Part shown: one piece after another, positions 52,126 through 62,386 of the stretch
How the letters are laid out: every line of letters begins with the position of its first letter
How positions within the stretch are numbered: position 1 is the stretch's first letter
Source of the DNA: Elioraea sp.
GTDB lineage: Bacteria; Pseudomonadota; Alphaproteobacteria; Acetobacterales; Acetobacteraceae
Direction: 5' to 3'
DNA: 64,000 bases
NCBI RefSeq assembly: GCF_022842375.1
Contig: NZ_JALHPR010000008.1
Coordinates: forward strand, 62,001-126,000
Translations under genes and position numbers: made by a program
Notes under the pieces: generated by a model
What the model saw: the letters and a program-made list of their open reading frames with translations, nothing else
Database searches by the model: none
Told to the model about the DNA's origin: nothing

Positions 52126-54501
52126 ATGAACGAACAGCACGATCGCCACCAGCACAGGAATCACGGCCACGCCGGCCAAGACGACACCGGTACGACGGTG
52201 AAGGACCCGGTCTGCGGAATGACGGTGGATCCGGCGACGACGGTGCACCATGCCGATCACCTCGGTGCGGCCTACCATTTCTGCTCGGCCGGCTGCCGGA
52301 CGAAGTTCACGGCTGACCCGGCGAAATACATCGCGCCGAAGCGCGCGCTGCGCGCCGAGCCGGCGGCTCCGGGCACGATCTACACCTGCCCGATGCACCC
52401 GCAGATCCGCCAGAACGGTCCTGGCAGCTGCCCGATCTGCGGCATGGCCCTCGAACCGGAGATGGCGACTGCCGAGGTCGGCCCCAATCCAGAGCTGGTG
52501 GACTTCACGCGCCGCTTCTGGATCGGGCTTGTCCTCGCCCTGCCGGTCGTGGCCCTGGAGATGGGCGGACATCTCACCGGCATGATGCACCTGGTCGGCG
52601 GGCCGCAGATGGGCAACTGGCTCCAGCTCGCGCTTGGGACGCCGGTGGTGCTGTGGGCGGGCTGGCCCTTCTTCGTCCGCGGCTGGCAAAGCCTCGTGAA
52701 CCGCAGCCTCAACATGTTCACGCTGATCGCGCTCGGCACGGGCGTTGCCTGGCTGTTCAGCGTGGTGGCGACGGTCGCGCCCGGGGTGTTCCCCGAGGCG
52801 TTCCGCGCGTCGGATGGTTCGGTGGCGGTTTATTTCGAGGCGGCCGCTGTCATCGTCGTGCTGGTGCTGCTCGGCCAAGTGCTGGAGTTGCGGGCGCGCG
52901 AGCAGACCGGCGGCGCAATCCGCGCGCTGCTCGACCTCGCGCCGGCGATGGCGCGCCGGGTGCGCGACGACGGATCGGAGGAGGAAGAGGTACCGCTCGC
53001 CGCCATCCATGTCGGCGACCGCCTGCGCGTGCGACCCGGCGACAAGGTGCCGTTGGACGGCGCGGTCCTGGAAGGCCGATCCAACGTCGATGAGAGCATG
53101 GTGACGGGGGAATCGGTTCCCGTGACCAAGGCCGCCGGCGATCTGGTCGTCGGCGGCACGTTGAACGGCCAGGGCAGCTTCGTCATGCGCGCCGACCGCA
53201 TCGGCCAGGATACCGTGCTGGCGCAGATCGTCCGCATGGTTGCTGGAGCGCAACGTTCCCGCGCGCCGATCCAGCGCCTTGCCGACCAGGTGAGCGGCTG
53301 GTTCGTGCCGGCCGTCGTGGTGATCGCCGTCCTCGCCTTCATCGTCTGGTCGACGTGGGGGCCCGAGCCGCGCCTCGCCTTCGCGCTGGTCGCGGCCGTC
53401 ACAGTGCTGATCATCGCCTGCCCATGCGCGCTCGGGCTCGCGACACCGATGAGCATCATGGTGGGCGTCGGGCGCGGCGCGCAGGCCGGGGTGCTGATCA
53501 AGAACGCCGAGGCGCTGGAGCGGTTGGAGCGCATCGACACGCTGGTCGTCGACAAGACCGGCACGCTCACGCGCGGGCGGCCCGAGGTCGTCGCTCTCGT
53601 CCCTGCGGAGGGGCTGGCGGAGGATGATCTGCTGCGCCTGGCGGCCGGGCTGGAGCGGCCGAGCCAGCATCCCTTGGCTGAGGCCGTGGTGCGCGCGGCC
53701 GAGGCCCGCGGCCTGGCGATACCTGCGGTGGAGGAGTTCGACGCGCCGATCGGACGAGGCGTGACGGGTATCGTCGAGGGTCGCAGAGCCGCGGTCGGCA
53801 ATGCGCGGCTGATGGCCGAGCTCGGCGTGGATCCCGGGCCGCTCGCCGCCGAGGCTGAGCGGCTCCGCAGCGACGGCGCCACGGTGTTCTTCGTGGCGGC
53901 GGATGGCCGCCCGGCCGGCCTCGTCGCGGTGGCGGATCCGGTGAAGGAGACGACACCGGCCGCGCTCGCCGGGCTGCAGGCGGAGGGCATCCGCGTCGTG
54001 ATGCTCACCGGGGACAACCGCACGACGGCTGAGGCAGTGGCCCGCCGCCTCGGCATCACCGAGGTCGAGGCCGAGGTGCTGCCAGAGGACAAGCAGCGGA
54101 TCGTCGAACGCCTGAAGGCCGAGGGCCGTCACGTGGCGATGGCCGGTGACGGCGTGAACGACGCCCCCGCCTTGGCGGCGGCGGAGGTGGGGATCGCGAT
54201 GGGTACCGGCACCGACGTGGCGATCGAGAGCGCCGGCGTGACGCTGCTCGGTGGCGATCTGACCGGCATCGTGCGGGCGCGGCGGCTATCGCGCGCCGTG
54301 ATGGGCAACATCCGGCAGAACCTGTTCTTTGCATTCGCCTACAACGCGGCGGGCGTACCGATCGCAGCGGGCGTGCTGTACCCGTTCTTCGGGATACTCC
54401 TCTCGCCGCTGATCGCTGCGGCGGCGATGGCGCTGTCCTCGGTGAGCGTCGTCGGCAATGCGCTGAGGCTGCGGTCGACGGGGCTGGAGACGAGGACTTG
54501 A
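52126..54501 (+). CDS. Heavy-metal (copper-type) P1B ATPase with YHS and CPMHP N-terminal domains
   Basis: A 791-residue metal pump. The N-terminus is His-rich ([17 protein letters not shown]), then a YHS domain ([15 protein letters not shown] ... [12 protein letters not shown]) and a heavy-metal-binding [20 protein letters not shown] segment; no HMA domain is seen. The core has the ion-path [15 protein letters not shown] (CPC near 433-435), phosphorylation Asp476 in [19 protein letters not shown] and [10 protein letters not shown]. The CPC motif and neighbours indicate Cu(I)/Ag(I) export from the cytoplasm, possibly for periplasmic detoxification with the RND pump. ATG 52126 is the first start in frame. 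Confidence 0.95.
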   Translation: MNEQHDRHQHRNHGHAGQDDTGTTVKDPVCGMTVDPATTVHHADHLGAAYHFCSAGCRTKFTADPAKYIAPKRALRAEPAAPGTIYTCPMHPQIRQNGPGSCPICGMALEPEMATAEVGPNPELVDFTRRFWIGLVLALPVVALEMGGHLTGMMHLVGGPQMGNWLQLALGTPVVLWAGWPFFVRGWQSLVNRSLNMFTLIALGTGVAWLFSVVATVAPGVFPEAFRASDGSVAVYFEAAAVIVVLVLLGQVLELRAREQTGGAIRALLDLAPAMARRVRDDGSEEEEVPLAAIHVGDRLRVRPGDKVPLDGAVLEGRSNVDESMVTGESVPVTKAAGDLVVGGTLNGQGSFVMRADRIGQDTVLAQIVRMVAGAQRSRAPIQRLADQVSGWFVPAVVVIAVLAFIVWSTWGPEPRLAFALVAAVTVLIIACPCALGLATPMSIMVGVGRGAQAGVLIKNAEALERLERIDTLVVDKTGTLTRGRPEVVALVPAEGLAEDDLLRLAAGLERPSQHPLAEAVVRAAEARGLAIPAVEEFDAPIGRGVTGIVEGRRAAVGNARLMAELGVDPGPLAAEAERLRSDGATVFFVAADGRPAGLVAVADPVKETTPAALAGLQAEGIRVVMLTGDNRTTAEAVARRLGITEVEAEVLPEDKQRIVERLKAEGRHVAMAGDGVNDAPALAAAEVGIAMGTGTDVAIESAGVTLLGGDLTGIVRARRLSRAVMGNIRQNLFFAFAYNAAGVPIAAGVLYPFFGILLSPLIAAAAMALSSVSVVGNALRLRSTGLETRT

Positions 54502-54970
54502 GAGCGGAATGTCGAGACCGCTCCGGAATGATCACGCGCCCCCGCAATCGACGTGTGAGACGTTTGTCGACCAGCAGGATCCCGTCGCCCGACAGCGGCA
54601 CGCCGCGGCCGGGCCCAGTCCAGTCCGCCCAGTTCAGCGTGACGTGCCCTCGGTCCCGGCCGCCTCGGTCAGCGCGCAGCCAGTACCACGAGCCGGACTG
54701 GCCCGTTCGATCAGCACATCCGGCATTCATCACGCCTGGCGATGGCGAACGCTTGCCGGGTGATGCCGAAACCGGGTGCTCGGTGCGTTGCCCTGGCGAC
54801 GATAAACGTTGCGAAATTGCATCGACGCAGTCCATATTCATTCCGTGACGTGCACAAAACGTCAGCCGTGGTACGATCCTTGCCGTCGCGTCCGTTGACG
54901 CTTCGGGGAAGTTCAGCAAAGCTGCGCACGTAACGAGACGCGCGCAAAAGCGAGTTGGGGAGGATGAAGC
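54502..54970. other. Intergenic region with an inverted repeat
   Basis: This 469-nt region is less GC-rich in its second half. TGACGT (54846-54851) and ACGTCA (54859-54864) form a perfect inverted repeat with a 7-nt spacer, 107 nt before the next start, and TTGACG at 54895-54900 could be a -35 element. No gene was recognised. Confidence 0.5.
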
Positions 54971-55993
54971 ATGGGTATCCGTACAGCGCTACTGGCGACT
55001 GCCCTGGGGTGCGCTTTGGCCGCTTCGGATGCAGGCGCGCAGGAGTTGAACGTCGCGATCTTTGGCGGCTCGTTCGCTGACAATGTCCGCACCTGCGTTG
55101 CCGAGCCGTTCCAGCGCGCCACCAACACGCGCGTGAACTTCGTGTTGGGCAATTCCGTGCAGAACGCTGCCCGCCTGCGCGCCACGCGCGGCCGGCCCGA
55201 CGTCGACGTGGCCTACATGGACCTGCAGGTCGTGGTGCAGGCCAAGGCCGAGGGGCTGCTGGACCAGATCGACGCGACGAAGATCACGAACCTGCCGGAC
55301 ATCTATCCTTCGGCCGTCGATCCTGACCGGCAGTGGATCGGTTTCATGTACTCGGCGACCGCGATCGCGTACAACCCGCGCGAACTGCGCAACCCGCCGC
55401 AGGCCTGGGCGGACCTGTGGTCGCCAGCCTTGCGCGGCAAGCTCGCAATCGGCGACATCAGCGCGACCTCCGGCCAGCATTTCTTGATCGCTGCGGCGCG
55501 CCTGAACGGCGGGTCGGTTGAGAATGTCGAGCCGGGCTTCCGCGCAATCCGCGAGCTTCGTCCTGGCGTGGTGACACTTTACACACAGGCCGACCAGGTC
55601 GTGCAATTGATCGAGCGCGGTGACATCGCCGCCGCGGTCTGGTTCGCCGATCGGGTGGGCGCGGCCGCGCGCAACGGCGTGCCGGTGGCGGTGGTGTTCC
55701 CGCGCGAAGGCGCGATCGGGATCCTGCCGACCTTTGCGGTGCCGCAAGGAGCGCGGAACAAGGCGCTGGCCGAACAGTACATGGACCGTGCGCTGGCCCC
55801 AGACGCGCAGCGCTGCTTTGCAGAGCGTCAGTACGCCGGCCCCACCAACCGCAAGGTGGAGCTGCCCGACGACTTGGCGAAGTTGGTGCCATACCGCGAG
55901 GCGGTCGACCGCCTGTACTTCCCGCCTCCCGAGCTCGTCGCGCGGAACCTGCCGGCCTGGACCGACCGCTGGAACCGCGAGATCGCACGCTAG
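54971..55993 (+). CDS. Extracellular solute-binding protein, PotD-like
   Basis: A 340-residue periplasmic binding protein. The signal peptide is MGIRTALLATALGCALAASD with cleavage near AGAQE. The mature part starts LNVAIFGGSFADNVRTCVAE and includes DVDVAYMDLQVVVQAKAEGL, YSATAIAYNPRELRNPPQAW and the typical ADLWSPALRGKLAIGDISA. GGGAGG lies about 12 nt upstream. It heads a second complete importer (binding protein, ATPase, two permeases) that runs into deacetylase, SDR and amidase genes. The ligand is unknown. Confidence 0.94.
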   Translation: MGIRTALLATALGCALAASDAGAQELNVAIFGGSFADNVRTCVAEPFQRATNTRVNFVLGNSVQNAARLRATRGRPDVDVAYMDLQVVVQAKAEGLLDQIDATKITNLPDIYPSAVDPDRQWIGFMYSATAIAYNPRELRNPPQAWADLWSPALRGKLAIGDISATSGQHFLIAAARLNGGSVENVEPGFRAIRELRPGVVTLYTQADQVVQLIERGDIAAAVWFADRVGAAARNGVPVAVVFPREGAIGILPTFAVPQGARNKALAEQYMDRALAPDAQRCFAERQYAGPTNRKVELPDDLAKLVPYREAVDRLYFPPPELVARNLPAWTDRWNREIAR

Positions 55994-55999
55994 GCATCT

Positions 56000-57043
56000 A
56001 TGGCAACTGTTGAACTCCGGCGCCTCTGCAAGCGTTACGGCGCCGCAGTCGCGGTCGATCGCATCGATCTTTCCATCGCGGAGGGCGAGATGATCGCCAT
56101 GGTGGGGCCCTCCGGCTGTGGCAAGACGACGGTGCTGCGCATGATCTCCGGCCTGATCGAGCCGGATGGTGGCCAGGTGCTGATTGGCGGGAATGACCTA
56201 ACGCGGGCCCCGGTGCATACCCGCAACCTGGGACTGGTGTTCCAGAGCTACGCGCTGTTCCCGCACATGACGGTGTTCGAGAACGTGGCATTCGGGCTGC
56301 GCAGACGAAGCGTGCGCGAACCCGATCTGGGGCGGCGCGTGGGCGAGGCGCTCAGCCTCGTGCGCCTTGACGCGTTCTCGGGCCGCTATCCGAGGCAATT
56401 GTCGGGGGGGCAGCAGCAGCGCGTGGCGCTGGCGCGGTCGGTCGTTACCGAACCCCGCGTGCTGCTGCTTGATGAGCCGCTCTCCAACCTTGACGCCGCG
56501 CTGCGCGACGAGATGCGCGTGGACCTGCGAAGGCTGCAGCAGCGCCTGGGCATCACCACCGTGTTCGTCACCCATGACCAGCAGGAAGCGCTCACGCTGG
56601 CTGACCGCATGGCCGTGATGCGCGCGGGCCGGATAGAGCAGCTCGGGACACCGCAGGAGGTGTACGAGCGCCCCGCCAGTGCCTTCGTCGCCGGTTTCGT
56701 CGGGCGGTCCAACCTGTTCGAGGTCGACGCGACGGCCGATGGGCTGCGCGGCCCGGATGGGATCACGTTGCGGGCCATTGGAACGGTACGCGGACGGATG
56801 CGCGCAGCCCTGCGGCACGAGAAGCTGCGGCTGCATGGAACACCCCCGCCGGGTGCCAATACGTTCGAAGCCGAAATCATGCTGCGCTCGTTTGCCGGTG
56901 CGCAAGCGCTGTACGTCGTGCGGCTTAACTCCGGCCCGGAATGGCAGGCCGAGGCGCCTTCCAATCCGCCGCTGGCGGAAGGAACGCGGGTGACCGCATG
57001 GTTCACACCCGACGATCTGATCCTGCTTCCCCTCGATGGCTGA
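56000..57043 (+). CDS. ABC transporter ATP-binding protein, PotA-like
   Basis: A 347-residue ATPase subunit: Walker A GPSGCGKTT, Q-loop VFQSYALFPHMT, signature LSGGQQQR, Walker B VLLLDEPLSNLD, H-loop FVTHDQQEAL, and a C-terminal TOBE-like part. It starts 6 nt after the binding-protein stop and overlaps the first permease by 8 nt. It is coupled to the importer that follows. Confidence 0.95.
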   Translation: MATVELRRLCKRYGAAVAVDRIDLSIAEGEMIAMVGPSGCGKTTVLRMISGLIEPDGGQVLIGGNDLTRAPVHTRNLGLVFQSYALFPHMTVFENVAFGLRRRSVREPDLGRRVGEALSLVRLDAFSGRYPRQLSGGQQQRVALARSVVTEPRVLLLDEPLSNLDAALRDEMRVDLRRLQQRLGITTVFVTHDQQEALTLADRMAVMRAGRIEQLGTPQEVYERPASAFVAGFVGRSNLFEVDATADGLRGPDGITLRAIGTVRGRMRAALRHEKLRLHGTPPPGANTFEAEIMLRSFAGAQALYVVRLNSGPEWQAEAPSNPPLAEGTRVTAWFTPDDLILLPLDG

Positions 57044-57893
57044 GCCCAGGCGCGACACCACCGGCCTTCTGCTGTTGGCCCCGTTGCTGGGCGTGCTCAC
57101 CGTCGCGTTTCTGGTCCCTGTCCTGTCGCTGGTGCCGACCAGCCTGCGCCCCTATGTCGCCGGCCGTGGCATCGGCGAAGGCTGGACGCTGGAGCACTAT
57201 ACCAATGTCCTGACCGACTCGTTCTACCTGGAGATCCTTGCGCGCACGATCGGGCTCGGCTTCGTGGTCACGCTCGCAACATTGGTCATTGGCTATCCGC
57301 TGGCCTACATCCTGGCCCGGTCGGAATCACGCTGGCGGCACTGGCTGACCTTGCTGGTGATCTTCCCAATGCTCTTGAACCTGGTGGTGCGCACCTTCGG
57401 CTGGATCGCATTGCTGGCGCGCCGCGGCCTGGTGAACCAGTGGCTGATGGGGCTCGGCATCACGGATGAGCCGCTTCGGCTGATGTTCAACTTCACCGGG
57501 CTGATGATAGGCCTGACACACATCTTCCTGCCGGTGATGGTGCTGGTGCTGATCGCGGTCATCCAGAACATTCCCCGCGATCTTGAGGAAGCGGCCGGCG
57601 TGCTCGGTGCCTCCCGCGCGGCGGTGTTCGCGAAGGTGGTGCTGCCGCTCAGCGCGCCGGGGATCCTTGCCGGCTCGATCCTCGTGTTCGTGCTGACGGT
57701 CAGTGCCCTGGTCACGCCGCGCCTGCTTGGCGGTCCCACCTACAAGGTGGTCTCGACGCTGGTCTACGAACAGTTCCTGCAGCTGCTGAACTGGCCCGCC
57801 GGCTCGGCGCTGGCGCTGCTGATGACGGCTATCGTGCTGCTCCTGCTGTGGGTTGGAGCACGCGTCGCGCGGCGCTGGGAAGCCCGGGAATGA
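57036..57893 (+). CDS. ABC transporter permease, PotB-like
   Basis: A 285-residue inner-membrane subunit with about six hydrophobic segments, VVRTFGWIALLARRGLVNQW, and the EAA loop EEAAGVLGASRAAVFAKVVL. It overlaps the ATPase gene by 8 nt and the second permease by ATGA. Confidence 0.94.
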   Translation: MAEPRRDTTGLLLLAPLLGVLTVAFLVPVLSLVPTSLRPYVAGRGIGEGWTLEHYTNVLTDSFYLEILARTIGLGFVVTLATLVIGYPLAYILARSESRWRHWLTLLVIFPMLLNLVVRTFGWIALLARRGLVNQWLMGLGITDEPLRLMFNFTGLMIGLTHIFLPVMVLVLIAVIQNIPRDLEEAAGVLGASRAAVFAKVVLPLSAPGILAGSILVFVLTVSALVTPRLLGGPTYKVVSTLVYEQFLQLLNWPAGSALALLMTAIVLLLLWVGARVARRWEARE

Positions 57894-58672
57894 CGGTGCG
57901 GAAAACCCTTTCCAGCCTTTATGTTGCGCTCGTGCTGTCCTTCCTGATGCTGCCGGTGGCGGTGGTGGTGCTGGCGTCCTTCAGCACGACCTCGTTCCTG
58001 ACCATCCCGCCGCAGGGTGTGACTTTGCGCTGGTATGGGCGCGTACTGAGCAGCCCCGAATACTTGGACGCGATCTGGATCAGCGTCGCGCTCGCCACCT
58101 GCGCCACGCTGGGGGCACTTGCGGTGGGCACCGCCACTTCCTATGCGCTGGTGCGGCGCATCGTGCCGGGGCGCACGCTCATCTCCGCCTTCGTGATGTC
58201 GCCTCTGGTCTTTCCAGGGCTGGTGATCGGCGTGGCGCTGCTGCAGCTCTACGCAGCACTTGGCATGGGCGGCAGCTTCATCGGGCTGCTGCTGGCCCAC
58301 ATGGTGATTACCGTTCCCTACGTGGTACGCACCACGCTGGCGAGCCTGCAAGGCCTGGACAGGGAACTGGAAGACGCAGCCTGTACGCTTGGCGCCACGC
58401 GGCTGGAGGCATTCCGGTTTGTCACGCTGCCGCTGCTGCGCCCCGGGCTTGCCGCCGGCGGGTTGTTCGCCTTCATCACCTCGTTCGACAACGTTCCGGT
58501 ATCGATCTTCCTCACCGGCGTTGGCAGCACCACCCTGCCGGTGAAGATCTTCACCGCGATCGAGTTTGGCGTCGACCCGACAGTGGCCGCCGTCTCCTCT
58601 CTGCTGATCCTGTCCACTGCCGTCGTCCTCGTACTGGCCGAGCGGCAGGTCGGGCTGCACCGGTTCACCTGA
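57890..58672 (+). CDS. ABC transporter permease, PotC-like
   Basis: A 260-residue inner-membrane subunit. Landmarks are FLTIPPQGVTLRWYGRVLSS, the EAA loop EDAACTLGATRLEAFRFVTL and FAFITSFDNVPVSIFLTGVG. ATG 57890 overlaps the stop of the PotB-like gene; the upstream in-frame ATG 57848 would lie inside that gene. It completes the importer. Confidence 0.94.
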   Translation: MTVRKTLSSLYVALVLSFLMLPVAVVVLASFSTTSFLTIPPQGVTLRWYGRVLSSPEYLDAIWISVALATCATLGALAVGTATSYALVRRIVPGRTLISAFVMSPLVFPGLVIGVALLQLYAALGMGGSFIGLLLAHMVITVPYVVRTTLASLQGLDRELEDAACTLGATRLEAFRFVTLPLLRPGLAAGGLFAFITSFDNVPVSIFLTGVGSTTLPVKIFTAIEFGVDPTVAAVSSLLILSTAVVLVLAERQVGLHRFT

Positions 58673-58699
58673 ACACCTGACCTGACAACGGGGGCATCA

Positions 58700-59524
58700 A
58701 TGCCGATCACCAAGAATGGCTTCCCGGTGATGCTGAGTTTCGACCTGGACTGCGAGACGCTCTGGACCTCGCGCGATCCGAAGAATGCCGAGCGGCCCAT
58801 CATCATGTCGCAGGGCGCCTATGGCTGGAAGGTCGGGTGCGATCGGGTGCTGGAGCTGCTCGCGCGCTACGGCCTCTCCTGCACCTTCTTCATTCCCGGT
58901 CTCGTGATCGAGCAGCGCCCCGCCCTGATGGAACGCATCCTGAATGCCGGGCACGAGATCGCGCACCATTCCTACTCGCACCGCTGGATCGTCACCCTCT
59001 CGCCGGAGGAAGAGCGCGAGGAGATGGAGAAGGGCATTGCCGCGATCGAGCGCGCGACGGGCCGCAAGCCGCGCGGCTACCGCTCGCCCGCGGCCGAATT
59101 CAGCGCCATCACCCTGCCGCTGATCCGCGACTATGGCTTCTCCTACTCCTCGAACTTCTTCGACGAGGACAGCCCCTACCTGCTTGAGATCGAGGGCAGG
59201 CAGAGCGACGTGGTGGAGTTCCCCTTCGCCTGGGTTCTCGATGACGCGCCGTTCTTCAACTACTCGATCACGCTGCCTGGGCGGACCATGCAGCCGCCCT
59301 CCTCGGTGCTCGAAGGGTGGATCGACGAATTCGACATGCTCTACGCCGAGCAGCGCTACTTCATGCTCGCGATGCACCCGGAGATCATCGGTCGCCCCTC
59401 GCGCATCGCTATGCTGGAGCGCCTGATCCGGCATATCCAGGGCCATCCGAACGTGTGGTTCACACGCTGCGACCAGGCGGCCGACGTGCTTCGCCCAATG
59501 CTGAAGGCAGGGGTGACGCGATGA
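58700..59524 (+). CDS. Polysaccharide deacetylase family protein, cytoplasmic
   Basis: A 274-residue NodB-homology protein without signal peptide. Conserved motifs are LSFDLDCETLWTSRDPKN (metal and catalytic Asp region), GHEIAHHSYSHRWIVTLSPE (His motif) and RKPRGYRSPAAEFS. It resembles the cytoplasmic deacetylases seen beside amide- and polyamine-catabolic genes rather than cell-wall enzymes. GGGGGCATC precedes the ATG. It follows the importer by 27 nt and overlaps the SDR gene (ATGA), so the imported compound is probably its substrate or leads to it. Confidence 0.9.
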   Translation: MPITKNGFPVMLSFDLDCETLWTSRDPKNAERPIIMSQGAYGWKVGCDRVLELLARYGLSCTFFIPGLVIEQRPALMERILNAGHEIAHHSYSHRWIVTLSPEEEREEMEKGIAAIERATGRKPRGYRSPAAEFSAITLPLIRDYGFSYSSNFFDEDSPYLLEIEGRQSDVVEFPFAWVLDDAPFFNYSITLPGRTMQPPSSVLEGWIDEFDMLYAEQRYFMLAMHPEIIGRPSRIAMLERLIRHIQGHPNVWFTRCDQAADVLRPMLKAGVTR

Positions 59525-60246
59525 GGCTCGGGGGGCGGCGCATCCTTGTCACGGGGGCTGCAAGCGGCATCGGCCGTGCCATTGCCCACCGCTTCGTCCA
59601 GGAAGGAGCGCAAGTCGCGCTGCTCGACCGCGTTCCGATCATCGACACAGCGATCGCCATTCAATGCGACCTGCTTGACCAGGCCGCAATAGCGCCCGCC
59701 GTTACCGATGCCGCTGCGCGCATGGGCGGCCTTGATGGCGTGGTGAACTGCGCCGGCGCCGACCTGATGCAGTCGCTGGAGGACATGTCCCCGGCTGCGT
59801 GGCAGAGGATCATCGATGTGAACCTCACCGCGCCCATGCTCGTCTGTCGTGCCGCGCTGCCAGCGATGAAGGCAGCCGGGCGCGGCACGATCATCGCCGT
59901 CGCCTCGGGTGCCGCGCTGCGGCCGTTGCCGAACCGCACGGCCTACTGCGCGGCCAAGGCTGGAGTGGTGATGTTCTGCAAGTCGCTGTCGATCGAGCTC
60001 TCCGCCAGCAACATTCGCGTCAACGCGGTCTGCCCCGGCATCATCGACACGCCGATGTGGCGCTCGAGCTGGGAAGGTGCACCCGACCCCGAGGCAGAAC
60101 TGGCAATGATCCTTGACCGCTACGTGATCAAGCGCGTCGGGCAGCCGCGTGAGATCGCCGATGCCGCGCTGTTCCTGACCAGCGACGAAAGCAGCTACAT
60201 GACCGGCACGGCAATTGCCGTGGATGGCGGGAGGACCTTTCATTGA
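59521..60246 (+). CDS. Short-chain dehydrogenase/reductase (SDR)
   Basis: A 241-residue classical SDR. Cofactor motif TGAASGIGRAIAHR near residue 11, NCAGADLMQSLED, catalytic Ser in AVASGAALRPLPN, YCAAKAGVV (Tyr-x3-Lys) and C-terminal SSYMTGTAIAVDGGRTF. It overlaps the deacetylase (ATGA) and the second SDR (TTGA). The glycine-rich motif followed by ALLDRVP suggests NAD(H) use. The substrate is unknown. Confidence 0.93.
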   Translation: MRLGGRRILVTGAASGIGRAIAHRFVQEGAQVALLDRVPIIDTAIAIQCDLLDQAAIAPAVTDAAARMGGLDGVVNCAGADLMQSLEDMSPAAWQRIIDVNLTAPMLVCRAALPAMKAAGRGTIIAVASGAALRPLPNRTAYCAAKAGVVMFCKSLSIELSASNIRVNAVCPGIIDTPMWRSSWEGAPDPEAELAMILDRYVIKRVGQPREIADAALFLTSDESSYMTGTAIAVDGGRTFH

Positions 60247-60992
60247 CCACCCCACGCTTCGCCGGACGCCACGTGGCGATCACCGGGGCCGCCAACGGCA
60301 TCGGCCGCGCCACCGCGCTGCGCTTCGCCCAGGAAGGGGCGAGTCTGTTCCTGCTGGATCTCGAGGAGGGACCTCTGACCGCCACCGCCGAGGACTGCCG
60401 CGGCCATGGTGCCCGGGTCGCGATCGCTACCGGCGACCTGACGCGCCGCAATGTGGTCGAGAACGCCTTCGCGACGGCCGGGCAGATCGACATCCTGTTC
60501 AACAATGTCGGGCAGAGCGCTCGCGAACGCTCGAAGCCCTTCCACGAGAGCGACCCTGACACCTGGCAGTTCGTGATCAACGTCTCGCTGCTGACCACCA
60601 TGCTCGTCTCGCGCCAGGTCGTGCCCGGGATGCGGGAGCGGGGTGCGGGAAAGATCATCAACATGTCGACCGAAAGCGCCTTCTATGGCGACGTGGGCAT
60701 GGTGGACTATGCGTCCGCCAAGATGGGCGTGATCGGCTTCACGCGGTCGCTGGCGCGTGAACTGGCCCCCCACCGCGTGAACGTCAACGCCGTGGCGCCA
60801 GGCGCCATCCGCACCCGCGCGCATGACCGGTTGCCGAAGGAAGTGATCGACAAGGTGCGGAGTTCCGTACCCATGGGTTTCGTGGCGGAGCCGGCCGATG
60901 TGGCGGGCGTGGTCGCATTCCTGGCCACCGACGATGCCTGCTACATCACCGGCCAGACGCTGCTCATCGATGGCGGACGGTGGATGATTTGA
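60243..60992 (+). CDS. Short-chain dehydrogenase/reductase (SDR)
   Basis: A 249-residue classical SDR starting at TTG 60243, whose stop/start overlap with the previous gene is TTGA. Motifs are [50 protein letters not shown] and [26 protein letters not shown] after the fold suggests NAD(H). Two adjacent SDRs may act on successive or alternative hydroxyl groups. Confidence 0.93.
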   Translation: MTTPRFAGRHVAITGAANGIGRATALRFAQEGASLFLLDLEEGPLTATAEDCRGHGARVAIATGDLTRRNVVENAFATAGQIDILFNNVGQSARERSKPFHESDPDTWQFVINVSLLTTMLVSRQVVPGMRERGAGKIINMSTESAFYGDVGMVDYASAKMGVIGFTRSLARELAPHRVNVNAVAPGAIRTRAHDRLPKEVIDKVRSSVPMGFVAEPADVAGVVAFLATDDACYITGQTLLIDGGRWMI

Positions 60993-62386
60993 GCACGCTG
61001 CTGCGCCTCTCGGTCACCGAGGCCGCCGCCGCCGTCCGCGAACGACGCGTCTCCCCGGTTACCCTGGTCGAGGCCGTGCTCGACGGGATCGCGCGCACGC
61101 AGGGAACGCTCAACGCCTTCGTGACCGTTGATGCCGATGGCGCGCGCATCGCCGCGCGCGCGGCCGAAGCGGCGGTGATGCGTGGGGACACGCTTGGTCC
61201 CTTGCATGGCGTGCCGTTCTCGGTCAAGGACCTGACTTGGACCAAGGGTCTTCGCACCACGATGGGCTCGAAACTCTTCGAGCAGTTCGTTCCGCAGGAA
61301 GATGCCGTCCCTGTGGCACGGCTTCGCGCCGCCGGCGCCATCCTGGTTGGCAAGACCACAACGCCGGAGTTCGGGCACAAGCCGTTCACCGAATCACCCG
61401 TAAGCGGCATCTCGCGAAACCCGTGGGACCTGTCGCGCACGCCCGGTGGTTCCTCCGGTGGTGCGGCGGCGGCGGTTGCGGCGGGGCTTGGGCCGCTGGC
61501 ACTTGGCACCGATGGCGGCGGCTCGATCCGCATCCCGGCCGCCTGCTGCGGCGTTGTCGGGCTGAAGCCCACCCTCGGCCGTGTCCCGCATATCCACGCA
61601 CCGGACCTGTTTGCCAACAACTCCTACATCGGGCCGATAACCCGGACAGTGGCCGACGCGCGGCTGGCGATGAGCGTGATCGAGGGACCGGACGCGCGCG
61701 ACCCCTACGCCGTCGCCGCCATCCCGCCGCCGGCCCCCCGGCGCCTTCGCGTCGGCTGGGCACCACGGGTCGGTAATGCCCTGCTTGATGGCGAGATCGA
61801 AACGATCACCGGCGAAGCTGTGAAGGCATTGGGCTGCGCGATCGAGCTGGTGGAGATCGACTTTGTCTCTGAGGAAGACGCCTTCCTGGTGATGCTGCAG
61901 TCGAGCCTTGCGGCCCGGCTTGGCCCTCGTCTTGCCGCGGAGCGCGCATCCTTGTCACCCTCGCTGACGGAGACGATCGAGCGTGGGCTGGCGCGTAGCG
62001 CAGCCGAGGTGCTGGACGCCGCGCAGCGGCGCACGGCGCTCTATCGGAAAGTGGTTGCGCTGTTCGATCGGATCGACGTGCTGGCCACGCCAACCATCAG
62101 CGCACCGGCGCCGCCGACGGAGCTAGATCCATTCGCCCCCTTCGCCATCGGCAACGGGGCAGGCGCGCCCGGGCATATCCGCGCCACGTGGTACCCCTAC
62201 ACGTACCCGTTCAACCTCACTGGGCATCCGGCGCTGACGGTTCCGGCCGGGCGCACGCGGGCCGGGCTGCCCGTCGGGCTGCAGCTGGCCGGGCGATGGC
62301 ATGAGGACCATCTGCTGCTCGATCTCGCGCAGCGCCTGGAAGCAGCACGCCCCTGGGCAGCCGCGTGGCCGCCGCATGCCGCATGA
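60980..62386 (+). CDS. Amidase signature family protein
   Basis: A 468-residue amidase. The catalytic Ser-cisSer-Lys triad is visible: [12 protein letters not shown] (Lys), [16 protein letters not shown] (cis-Ser), [20 protein letters not shown] (nucleophile Ser). The end includes [16 protein letters not shown] and [11 protein letters not shown]. It hydrolyses an amide to acid and ammonia or amine in the cytoplasm. GTG 60980 overlaps the SDR by 13 nt; TTG 60989, which would overlap as TTGA, is an equally reasonable start. It is the last gene of the importer/deacetylase/SDR operon. Confidence 0.93.
   Translation: MDDLSTLLRLSVTEAAAAVRERRVSPVTLVEAVLDGIARTQGTLNAFVTVDADGARIAARAAEAAVMRGDTLGPLHGVPFSVKDLTWTKGLRTTMGSKLFEQFVPQEDAVPVARLRAAGAILVGKTTTPEFGHKPFTESPVSGISRNPWDLSRTPGGSSGGAAAAVAAGLGPLALGTDGGGSIRIPAACCGVVGLKPTLGRVPHIHAPDLFANNSYIGPITRTVADARLAMSVIEGPDARDPYAVAAIPPPAPRRLRVGWAPRVGNALLDGEIETITGEAVKALGCAIELVEIDFVSEEDAFLVMLQSSLAARLGPRLAAERASLSPSLTETIERGLARSAAEVLDAAQRRTALYRKVVALFDRIDVLATPTISAPAPPTELDPFAPFAIGNGAGAPGHIRATWYPYTYPFNLTGHPALTVPAGRTRAGLPVGLQLAGRWHEDHLLLDLAQRLEAARPWAAAWPPHAA

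Noticed and set aside
51910-54132. A 740-codon open frame antisense to the P-type ATPase gene
   Set aside because: Same signature of a shadow frame; the ATPase motifs on the plus strand are decisive.
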